Below are positions 52,824-61,233 of a stretch of DNA of 64,000 nucleotides, piece by piece (the first letter of the stretch is position 1; every line of letters starts with the position of its first letter). The notes beneath the pieces were generated by a model. The model was not told the origin of the DNA and searched no databases. It saw only the letters and a list, made by a program, of their open reading frames with translations. The translations under genes were made by a program, and so were the position numbers. Origin of the DNA: Paenibacillus periandrae (lineage in GTDB: Bacteria; Bacillota; Bacilli; Paenibacillales; NBRC-103111); NCBI RefSeq assembly GCF_022458865.1, contig NZ_JAJNMU010000007.1, forward strand, positions 248,001 through 312,000. Reading direction: 5' to 3'.

Positions 52824-52871
52824 CGCACTAGACCTCCTTAATAAAATAAATGGCTTACCTCTTAAGCGTGT

Positions 52872-53450
52872 TTACTTCTGGAATGCGTTGATCATAAAAA
52901 GGAATACATCCTGCATTTGAGGCACTTGCTGATCATCTGCGATCATTTGATTGACGCGTAAACCATAAGATAAGGTCACAAACATCGAGGCAAAAGCCTT
53001 CACATCCACATGAGCCGGAATCGCGCCATGCTCTTTGCCGATGGTAATCCATGCTTCTGAGAGCTCCATCAAGCTTCGGCGCAGCTCCTTTAATATCGTC
53101 GCGATATTCGGCTTGTGCTGCTGGCTTAACAAGTAGATGAATATAGTATTGCTCGTTCCCCTTTCCGCCATCGACGATACAATAGCTTGAATCGCAGGTC
53201 GAATGTCGTTGTCTTTGGATAGCTTAACCGCTTCATGAAACTGATGATTCACAGTCGTCATATAGCTTTCAAGTATTTTTCCGAATAGCTCATCCTTGCT
53301 TTTTACGTAGTGGTAGATCGCGCCCTTGGATAATCCTGTACGGTCCATAATCACCTGAAGCGTCGTTTGCTGACAGCCCGTTTCTTTAATCAACTGTTCG
53401 GTCACCGATAAAATATGGGATAAAGTTTGTTGGTCCAGTTTCTGTTCCAT
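52872..53450 (-). CDS. TetR-family repressor
   Basis: A 192-residue regulator with the TetR helix-turn-helix (about residues 30-55: TTLQVIMDRTGLSKGAIYHYVKSKDELF, central GLSKGAIYHY) and a C-terminal ligand domain. ATG 53450 follows GGAGC. A palindromic operator lies in its own promoter, so autoregulation is very likely, and the co-transcribed membrane protein and acetyltransferase would be induced with it. Confidence 0.9.
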   Translation of the reverse strand: MEQKLDQQTLSHILSVTEQLIKETGCQQTTLQVIMDRTGLSKGAIYHYVKSKDELFGKILESYMTTVNHQFHEAVKLSKDNDIRPAIQAIVSSMAERGTSNTIFIYLLSQQHKPNIATILKELRRSLMELSEAWITIGKEHGAIPAHVDVKAFASMFVTLSYGLRVNQMIADDQQVPQMQDVFLFMINAFQK

Positions 53451-53491
53451 AATAAGCTCCTTCAATATCAAAGTGTCTTGCTGTTAAAAAT

Positions 53492-53520
53492 ATTCTACCA
53501 TACCGACCGTCGGTATGTAA
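53492..53520 (-). promoter_or_regulatory. TetR promoter with palindromic operator
   Basis: On the minus strand TTACAT (53520-53515) and TAGAAT (53497-53492) are 17 bases apart. The spacer and -35 edge hold the palindrome CATACCGAC-C-GTCGGTATG (53499-53517) with nine-base perfect arms, a form typical of TetR operators. Confidence 0.8.
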
Positions 53521-53669
53521 ATGCTTTTAGAAAAAAATAGGAAAAATAGTCAGGCGTGCATCGCTCGATATGCCCCACAATTTATTGCATAATATGCGGT
53601 ATATGAATTGTAGAACCCTTAAAATTTCGTTAAAAATGACCAAATAAAATTCGCTCAAGTTCATCATTA

Positions 53670-53698
53670 TTTACTTGTAAAAAGTAATGTGGTATATT
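53670..53698 (+). promoter_or_regulatory. Pirin promoter with TTACTT/AAGTAA operator-like palindrome
   Basis: TTTACT (53670-53675) and TATATT (53693-53698) are 17 bases apart. The perfect dyad TTACTT-gtaaa-AAGTAA (53671-53687) overlaps the -35, in the style of DUF24/MarR-family redox regulators; no such gene lies nearby. The remaining 53521-53750 shows nothing else. Confidence 0.5.
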
Positions 53699-53750
53699 AA
53701 TTATAGTTAATAAGCGCAATCACTTTGATAGTTCAAAGGAGCCCATAGTT

Positions 53751-54449
53751 ATGATAAAAGTATATCCTGCCGCCTCTCGTTACTCGGCCGATCATGGTTG
53801 GCTGCAAAGTAATTTCAGCTTTTCCTTTGGCGATTTCTACGACCCGCTTAATACCCAGTTCGGTCCACTCCGTGTATTTAATGATGATATCGTCCAAGGA
53901 GGACGCGGCTTTGGAGCACATCCTCATCGGGAAATGGAGATCGTCTCTGTTGTGTTGAAGGGGCAGCTCAAGCATGAAGACAGTACCGGGCAATCGGCTG
54001 TGACTACCTTTGGTGAAGTGCAGAGAATGTCAGCAGGCACGGGTATTATTCATTCTGAAGTGAATCCAGGCGTTGAGGATGTTCATATTTTACAAATTTG
54101 GTTTACACCTAATGTTAATGGGCTGGAGCCTTCCTATGAAACAAGCAGCTATGATACTAACGCTTTGCGTAATCAATTGCTGCCAATCGTTTCCCATCAA
54201 TCCGGCGAAGGCATTGCTCATATCCACCAGGATTTGACCATGTACATGTCGGAGTTGGAGCCGGGGCACACACTCGAATTTACGCAGCAGCCGGGCCGAC
54301 GTATTTATGTAATGGTGATCGAGGGGGACTTGAGCCTGAACGGGAACACCACACTTGCCAAGCGTGACGCTGCCCGAATCGAGCATACCCCTGAGCTGAC
54401 AATACGCACGAATAGCGGTGCCACGCTGTTGCTAATTGATTTGCCTTAG
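53751..54449 (+). CDS. Pirin-family protein (YhhW/quercetin dioxygenase-like)
   Basis: A 232-residue bicupin. Metal ligands are visible as HPHRE (about 57-61) and the later HSEVNP (about 102) plus QMWF-like LQIWF. Some homologues have quercetin 2,3-dioxygenase activity; the true role is unclear. RBS AAAGGAGCCC lies seven bases before ATG. Transcribed alone and followed by a long terminator hairpin. Confidence 0.92.
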   Translation: MIKVYPAASRYSADHGWLQSNFSFSFGDFYDPLNTQFGPLRVFNDDIVQGGRGFGAHPHREMEIVSVVLKGQLKHEDSTGQSAVTTFGEVQRMSAGTGIIHSEVNPGVEDVHILQIWFTPNVNGLEPSYETSSYDTNALRNQLLPIVSHQSGEGIAHIHQDLTMYMSELEPGHTLEFTQQPGRRIYVMVIEGDLSLNGNTTLAKRDAARIEHTPELTIRTNSGATLLLIDLP

Positions 54450-54553
54450 AAGTGTGGTGAATAAGTCCCACTGCGCGGCCAAATATCCCTCCGATCGCTG
54501 ACGCTTCTCCGGGATCATTTGGCCGCTCCGCTCTTTATTCACCACACTTTTTG
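54450..54553 (+). terminator. 100-base hairpin terminator after pirin
   Basis: Outer arms AAGTGTGGTGAATAA (54450-54464) and TTATTCACCACACTT (54535-54549) are perfect. A second stem pairs GCGGCCAAAT (54475-54484) with ATTTGGCCGC (54517-54526), and ATCCC with GGGAT inside. A TTTTT follows. It is much longer than a normal terminator. Confidence 0.8.
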
Positions 54554-54588
54554 AATTGCTTTTAAAATAGAAGGGAGTGAATAGAAGT

Positions 54589-54939
54589 ATGTCCGAAGTG
54601 ATACACACAACATTGCTGATCAAGCATGTGACCAGCCGTATGCTGATGGATACAAGAGTACAAGGCAATGCCTTTAGCCTTGATGCCTGTGATAAGGGCT
54701 GGCAGTTAGTCGTTGAAGACGTAGATACCGATGTCATGCGGACCATTCAAACCGAACTCGCCGAACTGAATCTGTTCTATTTCGAGGAAACCGAGGCGGA
54801 GCACGGCCGCTCCATAAGTAAGTGGTGGCTCTACGATACAGCTCTCCCCGAGCTTATTACGGATGAAGCCGCTCGTCGGCTCACACTTATCGTGAATACC
54901 CGTACGGGCTACAGCAACGAGCATGTGAGTAAGCAATAG
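54589..54939 (+). CDS. Hypothetical protein, 116 residues
   Basis: A soluble 116-residue protein, acidic, that I do not recognise. It begins MSEVIHTTLL and contains a TRMLMDTRV segment, ELNLFYFEETEAEHGRS (central FYFEETE, about 65) and ends NTRTGYSNEHVSKQ. No catalytic motif or membrane segment is seen. ATG 54589 lies 11 bases after AAGGGAG; GTG 54577 is the longer alternative. It is enclosed by two long hairpins and forms its own unit. Confidence 0.65.
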   Translation: MSEVIHTTLLIKHVTSRMLMDTRVQGNAFSLDACDKGWQLVVEDVDTDVMRTIQTELAELNLFYFEETEAEHGRSISKWWLYDTALPELITDEAARRLTLIVNTRTGYSNEHVSKQ

Positions 54940-54953
54940 TAATCTCAATCATA

Positions 54954-55070
54954 CAAAAAAACCTTCAGGTGTTCACCTACCGGAGCTGTATACATAGTGA
55001 AGCTGACTTTTGGTCAACTTGCACTTCGTTCGGAGCTCCGTATAATAGGTGAAGCCTGAAGGTTATTTTT
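54954..55070. terminator. 105-base bidirectional hairpin terminator
   Basis: AACCTTCAGG (54960-54969) pairs with CCTGAAGGTT (55055-55064), TTCACCTA with TAGGTGAA, CGGAGCT with AGCTCCG, and an inner AAGCTGAC with GTCAACTT. A-run on the left and T-run on the right allow use on both strands, between the hypothetical gene and sbcC. Confidence 0.8.
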
Positions 55071-55101
55071 CATTGCGGCTCATCTTTTTACATGTTCTGC
55101 A

Positions 55102-58100
55102 TTATTTCAAAACCAGCTCAACGTGGCTGTACCCTTCTCGCGACTTCGTGACCTCCAATATGGCAGGGAACGAAGCCTTGATTTCGGCAACGTGGGAAAT
55201 GACACCGATCATCCGCCCCATGCGCTGCAAATCAATAAGCGTTTCTATAGCTTTATTCAGTGATTCCTCGTCCAGCGTACCAAAACCTTCGTCAATAAAC
55301 ATCATTTCTATCGATATCCCGCCTTGATTTGCTTGAATCACATCCGTCATACCAAGCGCCAGACAGAGTGAAGCATTGAACTTCTCACCGCCAGATAAAG
55401 ACTTGACATCACGGTTCTGCCCCGTGTAGGAGTCGAACACATCCAGCCCCAGACCGCTCGCTTTGTTATGCTTCTCCACCCGTTCGCTGCGCATCAGCTC
55501 GAACTGTCCGTTGGACAAGCTGTGCAATCGCTGGTTGGCAGCATGAAGAATTTGCTCAAAAAACTCGATCAGTATGTATCGTTCAAACGACATGCGCAGC
55601 GCATTATCGCCCTTTAATACCTGATGAATATCAACGACCTCGCCATAGCTGCGCTCCGCCTCAATCAGCTTCCCGCTTGTCTGCTCGATGGTCAGCTTCA
55701 GACTTCCGGCTGTTTGCAAGTAAGCCCGTGCCTCCTGATATAGCACCGCCACTTGCTCAAGCTGCTGTTTTAACCCTGCCAACCGTTCAAATAACAGTTC
55801 CAGATCAGCACGTTCCTTACCGGCCAGCTCCCGCTCCAGATCAGAGATCGCCTGCAGCAGCGAAGACATCGCAGTTTGGAACTGCTGCAGCTGCTCCTTG
55901 ATCATCAACCTACTGCTTTCTGACAGCTTCGCAGATCTGTAGGCGGCCTCATCCTCGAAACCGCTCTTCGCCAGCTCTGCCTTGAATCGGCTGGTCATCA
56001 CCTCATTATGCTGAACCGCCTCTTGCAATTGCAGCTCCATCTGTGCGAGTGTCGCCTGCTCCTGCGCCCATTTCATTTGCAGCTGACTGTGGCGCTCCTG
56101 GACTTGCTTCCAGGCTGCTGTCATTGCTTCAACCAACCTGGACTGCTCCTGCAGCTTCGCTCTCAGACTTGGATACGAACGAAGATCCGGCTCAATATGG
56201 TCCAGATCCCTGGCTAATGCTGCCTGCTTTAAGGAACGATCCAAGGTAATTTTGCTCAGCTGATCATTAAGAAGATGCTTATCAGTACTCAGCTGCTCCA
56301 GCCGGGTATCCATCAATTCCAGGGCTGCTTTAAGCTGCTTGAGCTGCTCCGCCTGCTTTCCTAAGCGATCGGTTTCTTCCTTCAGGCTTTTCCCTTCAGC
56401 GACAAGCTGCTGATAAGCTTCGTTAATATTGTCAAAATAAACGCCCATTTGCGTCAAATCTGCCTGCTTATCCTTAAGTCCTGCATTCGCGGCAGCGACC
56501 TGAGCTTCTGCTTTGCTGTACTCCTCTCTGGCCGCATGAAGCTGCTTTTTGGCAGCATCGAGCTGGGCTCGGGTAGGAATCGCCGTCTCTGGCTGCGCTT
56601 TATCCGGGTGCTCCGTGCTCCCGCATACAGGACACGGCTTACCATCGTGCAGATGCTCGGCCAGCAGCCCTGCCTGACCTTCGATCCATAACGCTTCCAG
56701 ACGGTCATGCTGGGCCAGCTCGCTGGCCAGCTTCACCTGACCTTCCTGCTGCAGCTTGAAACATTCCTCCAATTGATTGCGCAGCCGAAGCATTTCCTTC
56801 ATCTTGCCTGCATGATCGCGAAGCTCGTTCAAGCGGGTCAGCTTCATAGGAAGAGTATCGATTGCATGCTCCAGTTCCTTGATCTGCGCGGTAAGCTGCT
56901 GCTTCTCTGCAGTGGCCTGAATCGAAGCAGTTTCGATCGCTGCCTGTCTGGACCCAGCGGCCTTTTCCTCAGCCTCCAGCTGGACAATCGCCGCCTGCCG
57001 ATCATGCAGCGACTTCACAACAGGCTCCATATCCTGGAGCCGCTGCAGCACCTGCTCCGCAGCTTTACGTTCACCATCACGTGCTTGCTCTGCATGCAGC
57101 TTCTGTTCTGATTCCCGTAAGGCGAGTGCAGCACTTTCGACGTCGGTTGATTTGTGCTTAAGCTTGCTTGTCAGCATGAGCAGCTGCTCGCTGGCTCTCA
57201 CGCTCTGCTCCTCGTAAGGCTCAAGTGCTGCAGCTTTCTCGGCCATCCTGAGTCGCTGCTGATCCCGCTCAATATCGGACAGCCGCCCTTCCAGCTGCTC
57301 GCGTGATTTCTGTTTGTTTGCGAGCTCCGCAAAACGTTCATTCAACGCAGCCGCCTTATGATAAGCATCTGTATCCAGCTGCACCTGCTGTTCGAGCGCC
57401 GCTTTGTTCGCCGCCGCTTGTTCAACAATTAACATATAATGGCTGATCTCCGCATCCAAGCCCTGCAGCAGCTGCACAACATTATGCTTGTCCTGCTGCA
57501 ATGTCAGCGAGAGTGAGCTTTCCTCGCGTACAGGCAGTGAGACAGACATTTGACGGACCGTGAATTCCAGCTCAGCCCGCAGTCGATCAGCTGCCTCCTT
57601 GTTCTCGCGTACCAGCTGCCTAAAGCGGTCCTCTACCTTTTGATACAGCTCTGTGCGGAAGATCCGACGCAAAATTTCCTCTTTATTTTCCGTATCCGAG
57701 GTCAGCAGCTTACGAAATTCGCCCTGCGGCAGCATCACAATCTGGCTGAATTGATCCTTGCTCAAGCCGATAATTTGCTGCAGCTTCGTATTGATATCCT
57801 TGATCGTAAAACGGTCAACGCAGGGAACTGCTTGTCCACTCCCGATCTCATACAGCTCCGCAGTCGGAGGTGTCTCGTTCTTGTTGCTGCCTTTGCGATA
57901 GGCGAGCTGGCGGACAACACGATAAGAGCGTGAACCGATGGCAAAGTCAAACTCCACCGTGGTCGGTGTCTGATCATCGGCAAAATGACTTCGCAGCATA
58001 CGCGTCTCGTACCGGTCCTCGCCGCTCGCCGTATCATACAGCGCATAACAAATCGCATCGAAAATCGTCGTTTTCCCGGCTCCGGTATTGCCCGAGATCA

Positions 58101-58194
58101 CAAACAAGCGATGGTGCTCCATCCGACTGAAATCGATGGTTTCCTTTTCTTTATAAGGCCCGAGTGCCGTCATCGTTAATCGCAGCGGTCTCAT
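55102..58194 (-). CDS. sbcC: SbcC, exonuclease subunit (SMC-like ATPase)
   Basis: A 1030-residue SMC-type protein that with SbcD cleaves hairpins and blocked DNA ends. Walker A GNTGAGKTTIF (about 35), two long coiled-coil arms (about 180-500 and 545-850), the zinc hook CPVCG (about 520), the ABC signature LSGGEKFNAS (about 930) and Walker B MMFIDEGFGTLD (about 955) are present. It overlaps sbcD by four bases. Full length and apparently intact. Confidence 0.95.
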   Translation of the reverse strand: MRPLRLTMTALGPYKEKETIDFSRMEHHRLFVISGNTGAGKTTIFDAICYALYDTASGEDRYETRMLRSHFADDQTPTTVEFDFAIGSRSYRVVRQLAYRKGSNKNETPPTAELYEIGSGQAVPCVDRFTIKDINTKLQQIIGLSKDQFSQIVMLPQGEFRKLLTSDTENKEEILRRIFRTELYQKVEDRFRQLVRENKEAADRLRAELEFTVRQMSVSLPVREESSLSLTLQQDKHNVVQLLQGLDAEISHYMLIVEQAAANKAALEQQVQLDTDAYHKAAALNERFAELANKQKSREQLEGRLSDIERDQQRLRMAEKAAALEPYEEQSVRASEQLLMLTSKLKHKSTDVESAALALRESEQKLHAEQARDGERKAAEQVLQRLQDMEPVVKSLHDRQAAIVQLEAEEKAAGSRQAAIETASIQATAEKQQLTAQIKELEHAIDTLPMKLTRLNELRDHAGKMKEMLRLRNQLEECFKLQQEGQVKLASELAQHDRLEALWIEGQAGLLAEHLHDGKPCPVCGSTEHPDKAQPETAIPTRAQLDAAKKQLHAAREEYSKAEAQVAAANAGLKDKQADLTQMGVYFDNINEAYQQLVAEGKSLKEETDRLGKQAEQLKQLKAALELMDTRLEQLSTDKHLLNDQLSKITLDRSLKQAALARDLDHIEPDLRSYPSLRAKLQEQSRLVEAMTAAWKQVQERHSQLQMKWAQEQATLAQMELQLQEAVQHNEVMTSRFKAELAKSGFEDEAAYRSAKLSESSRLMIKEQLQQFQTAMSSLLQAISDLERELAGKERADLELLFERLAGLKQQLEQVAVLYQEARAYLQTAGSLKLTIEQTSGKLIEAERSYGEVVDIHQVLKGDNALRMSFERYILIEFFEQILHAANQRLHSLSNGQFELMRSERVEKHNKASGLGLDVFDSYTGQNRDVKSLSGGEKFNASLCLALGMTDVIQANQGGISIEMMFIDEGFGTLDEESLNKAIETLIDLQRMGRMIGVISHVAEIKASFPAILEVTKSREGYSHVELVLK

Positions 58195-59351
58195 TCCGAC
58201 TCTCCCTCCCCTGCAGCAACGTCCGCGTACACACGCTCGAATAGCAGGCGCTTCTCAGCCGAAAGTGTGCTGCCCCTAACCTGATCATAGAAAGCCGCGA
58301 ACAAGACAGCTGGGTCACGCTGTTTACGTTCTTGCTCTACTTTTTCTTCGTTGCTTTCATGGCTGCGCTGACTCCGAGTCCATTTGCGCTCCACATGCAT
58401 AGCATTCGGGTAGACGGCCCGTACCTTTTCCATTGGAAACAGCACCGGATTTTCATTCAACAGCGTGACGAACACATAATCCTCATTGACAGGATGATGC
58501 TCGATTTCCTCTATGCTTGCCTCGACCCGCCGCAGATCACGTTTGGGAAGAAAGCTCCTTTTGTCTATGGTTACCTGTCCCTGTCCGTCGAGCTCCACCA
58601 TATAATAACCCTTCTGATGATGCTCCTCGGATATGGAATATTTCAGCGGAGAACCCGCATAGCGAATCTTTTCATGCCCTACATAATGAGCTTGATGAAG
58701 GTGGCCGAGTGCTGTGTAATGAAAGGGTGCAAAGTATTCGGCATGCACACATTCAGCCCCGCCAATGGACAAGGGTCTTTCCGATTCACTCGTATTATCC
58801 TGCTTTTCTCCGTATGGGGTTACAAAGGCGTGGCCTACGAACACATGACGGGCAGCAGGGTCCATCCCGGCAGCAATTTTGGCAACGATCGCTTTTGCCG
58901 CGTCATCATGCGATTTTATCGTTTCATCGGCAAGCTGGTAGCGGATCTGTGCAGGGTCTGCGTAAGGAACAAGATGGAAATGCACCTCTCCATGCTCATC
59001 ACGCAATATGACCGGCTTTCCCTTGAGCTGGCCGGACAGATGTAGGCCCTGCGCTTCCATCATCGTCGTTGCAAAATCAAGCCGATCCGGACTATCGTGA
59101 TTTCCTGAAATCGCCAAAACAGGTGTATTCAATCCGATTACGATACGTTCCAGCAGCTCATCCAGCAGCTCTACAGCCTCCGTAGGCGGCACTGCACGAT
59201 CATACAGATCACCTGCAATAATGACCGCATCCGGCCGCTCAGTCTCTACCGTATCCAGCAGTTGCTGCAGCACATATTTTTGATCATCAGTCATGTAAAT
59301 GCCCTGAACCAGCTTGCCGAGATGCCAATCCGCCGTATGTATGAATTTCAA
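58191..59351 (-). CDS. sbcD: SbcD, exonuclease subunit (Mre11-like nuclease)
   Basis: A 386-residue metallophosphoesterase nuclease. Metal motifs are HTADWHLG (about 5), IIAGDLYDR (about 45), SGNHDSPDR (about 80), GHAFV (about 170) and LGHLHQAHY (about 210). It forms the SbcCD complex with the next gene. RBS AAGGAGGG precedes ATG 59351. Confidence 0.95.
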   Translation of the reverse strand: MKFIHTADWHLGKLVQGIYMTDDQKYVLQQLLDTVETERPDAVIIAGDLYDRAVPPTEAVELLDELLERIVIGLNTPVLAISGNHDSPDRLDFATTMMEAQGLHLSGQLKGKPVILRDEHGEVHFHLVPYADPAQIRYQLADETIKSHDDAAKAIVAKIAAGMDPAARHVFVGHAFVTPYGEKQDNTSESERPLSIGGAECVHAEYFAPFHYTALGHLHQAHYVGHEKIRYAGSPLKYSISEEHHQKGYYMVELDGQGQVTIDKRSFLPKRDLRRVEASIEEIEHHPVNEDYVFVTLLNENPVLFPMEKVRAVYPNAMHVERKWTRSQRSHESNEEKVEQERKQRDPAVLFAAFYDQVRGSTLSAEKRLLFERVYADVAAGEGESE

Positions 59352-59411
59352 GGTGATTCCCTCCTTTTCAGCTGCAAGGATTTTCCGTTACGTTCTGCCT
59401 GTTGATTTCAT

Positions 59412-60107
59412 TCAGGAAGCATTAAATTTATAACCTACTCCGTGGACATTAATAATGTACTGCGGATTGGTAGGATCTGGCTCGATTTTCTTGCGAAGAT
59501 TGCTGATATGCACGATGATCGTACGGGTATCATTGTAACTTTCCTGTCCCCATATTTCACGGAACAGCTCCTCATGGGTGAATATTATACCGGGATGGCT
59601 GCCCAAATGCTTCAGCAGCTCGAACTCTTTCTTGGCGAGACTTACCGTGATCCCATCCACAGAAACATGGCGTTTGAGGACGTCCATAAATAAGCCTTTA
59701 TAATGAATCTTTTCCAATCGGTTTGAGTGGTTGCCCGACAAATACGGACGACGCAGATGCGCTTTTACCCGTGCAATCAGCTCATTCGGACTGAAGGGCT
59801 TCGTCATATAGTCATCACCGCCAACATCAAGGCCGACGATTTTGTCATGCTCCTCCATCAGACAGCTCACAAAAAGAATCGGCACCGAAGAAAGCTTGCG
59901 AATCTCCTTGCACACCTCAAACCCGTTCATACCTGGAAGAAGCACATCCAGAATGATCAAGTCCGGCTGAACCGCGAGCAGCATAGCAATCCCTTCATCA
60001 CCGTGCGCTGCCAATGCAACACCGTATTCATTTTTTCGCAAATACATTTGAATAATATTACGAATTTCCGGATCATCTTCAATAACCAAAATTGTCTGCT
60101 CTGCCAC
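59412..60107 (-). CDS. Orphan OmpR-family response regulator
   Basis: A 231-residue regulator with receiver (acidic EDDPE, Asp in ILDVLLPG about 53, MTKPFSPNE) and a winged-helix domain (about 135-231, ending VHGVGYKF). No histidine kinase adjoins it; the closest kinases encoded in the window are at 23.2 and 40.0 kb, and the latter also lacks a partner. sbcD lies upstream of its stop by 60 bases in the same orientation but belongs to a separate unit. Confidence 0.9.
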   Translation of the reverse strand: MAEQTILVIEDDPEIRNIIQMYLRKNEYGVALAAHGDEGIAMLLAVQPDLIILDVLLPGMNGFEVCKEIRKLSSVPILFVSCLMEEHDKIVGLDVGGDDYMTKPFSPNELIARVKAHLRRPYLSGNHSNRLEKIHYKGLFMDVLKRHVSVDGITVSLAKKEFELLKHLGSHPGIIFTHEELFREIWGQESYNDTRTIIVHISNLRKKIEPDPTNPQYIINVHGVGYKFNAS

Positions 60108-60279
60108 GACTCACCGCTCCATCCAAACATTTACCCAACATTCGTCATTCTCTCATACAAAGATAGTCAAATGCCCACTCAAGGTCAAGTATTATGTATT
60201 GGAAAAACATACAATAGCCTACTCCCCTACATACACTGAATAAAAGCATATTGACCGAAACTATGTGTAGGACAAAGCC

Positions 60280-61200
60280 TTAATTTTCCTTATTTTTCAT
60301 ATAAGTATCAATACCGTCTGCAATAGCGTCTGCCAGCTGCTGCTGGTATTCAGGTACGGACAGCTGCTTATCCTCTGCCGGATTCGTCATGAATCCCAGT
60401 TCAATCAACACAACAGGCACCTTAGACCAATTAAAGCCAGATAGGTCGCTGCGGGCCACCATTCCTCTCGATGCAGCATCTGTGCCTGCTTTTAACGCTT
60501 CAAGAATCGATTCTGCCGCCATTCGGCTTGCTGGCTGAATGCTTCGTGTAGCTCTGACTCCTGCATCGGGGTACAAGACCGAATAACCTTTGGCCTTGGG
60601 CGAATCATTCCCATCCGCATGAATACGGACAGCAAGCTGTGCATTCACGGCATTGGCCATCTCGGCTCTTTCCGCATTGCTAATATCTACGTCATGATCC
60701 TCACGGGTCATCTGCACCTCGAATCCACGGGCAATCAGCGCTTCCTTGAGCAGCAGAGAAACTTCCAGATTCAGCACGTACTCCGGCTTGCCAGTGGCCA
60801 CGCCTCTTGTACCTCCGGTAACCTTCGCTTTTGTTTCCTTGGAGTCAGGCGACACCGGCTCCTGCTGAGCATTGCCTTTACGCTGGTGACCGGGATCGAG
60901 GTAAATAAGCCCACGTGAAACGGAAGCAGGTGCTGCTTCTGCTGCGGATGCTTCCTGCGCATATGCCTGGGCAGGCTGGGCCTGTGAAGTCTGTGGAGCC
61001 ATCGGCGATTCATTAGATACCGGGGCAGACTCCGCAGATGAGGATACGACCAAAGGAACGGTCTGGGCAGCAGATTGAAGCGCGGAATCACTTGAAGAAA
61101 CAATAGGTGTCTGAGTATAAGCAAAGACCAAGGACACAGCACCAAACGCCAATAAGGCGGTCACTACACTCGTTTGAAGCTTACTCATAAAGACATTCAA
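60280..61200 (-). CDS. Secreted N-acetylmuramoyl-L-alanine amidase (Amidase-3)
   Basis: A 306-residue exported cell-wall hydrolase that cuts the bond between muramic acid and L-Ala. It has a signal or anchor segment (about 9-28), a Ser/Ala/Pro-rich linker (about 35-92), then Amidase-3 with zinc ligands LDPGHQ (about 102), E in VLNLEVS (about 145), RIHADG (about 192) and the catalytic Glu in IELGFMTN (about 270). ATG 61200 is four bases after GAGGGAG; ATG 61188 is the alternative. It follows the MATE gene by 33 bases. Confidence 0.9.
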   Translation of the reverse strand: MNVFMSKLQTSVVTALLAFGAVSLVFAYTQTPIVSSSDSALQSAAQTVPLVVSSSAESAPVSNESPMAPQTSQAQPAQAYAQEASAAEAAPASVSRGLIYLDPGHQRKGNAQQEPVSPDSKETKAKVTGGTRGVATGKPEYVLNLEVSLLLKEALIARGFEVQMTREDHDVDISNAERAEMANAVNAQLAVRIHADGNDSPKAKGYSVLYPDAGVRATRSIQPASRMAAESILEALKAGTDAASRGMVARSDLSGFNWSKVPVVLIELGFMTNPAEDKQLSVPEYQQQLADAIADGIDTYMKNKEN

Positions 61201-61233
61201 CTCCCTCTAATCATACAAACTTAATTATTCATT

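Noticed and set aside
58332..59045. 237-codon plus-strand frame opposite sbcD
   Set aside because: Antisense shadow of a fully supported sbcD with all nuclease motifs; the shadow shows no recognisable domain.
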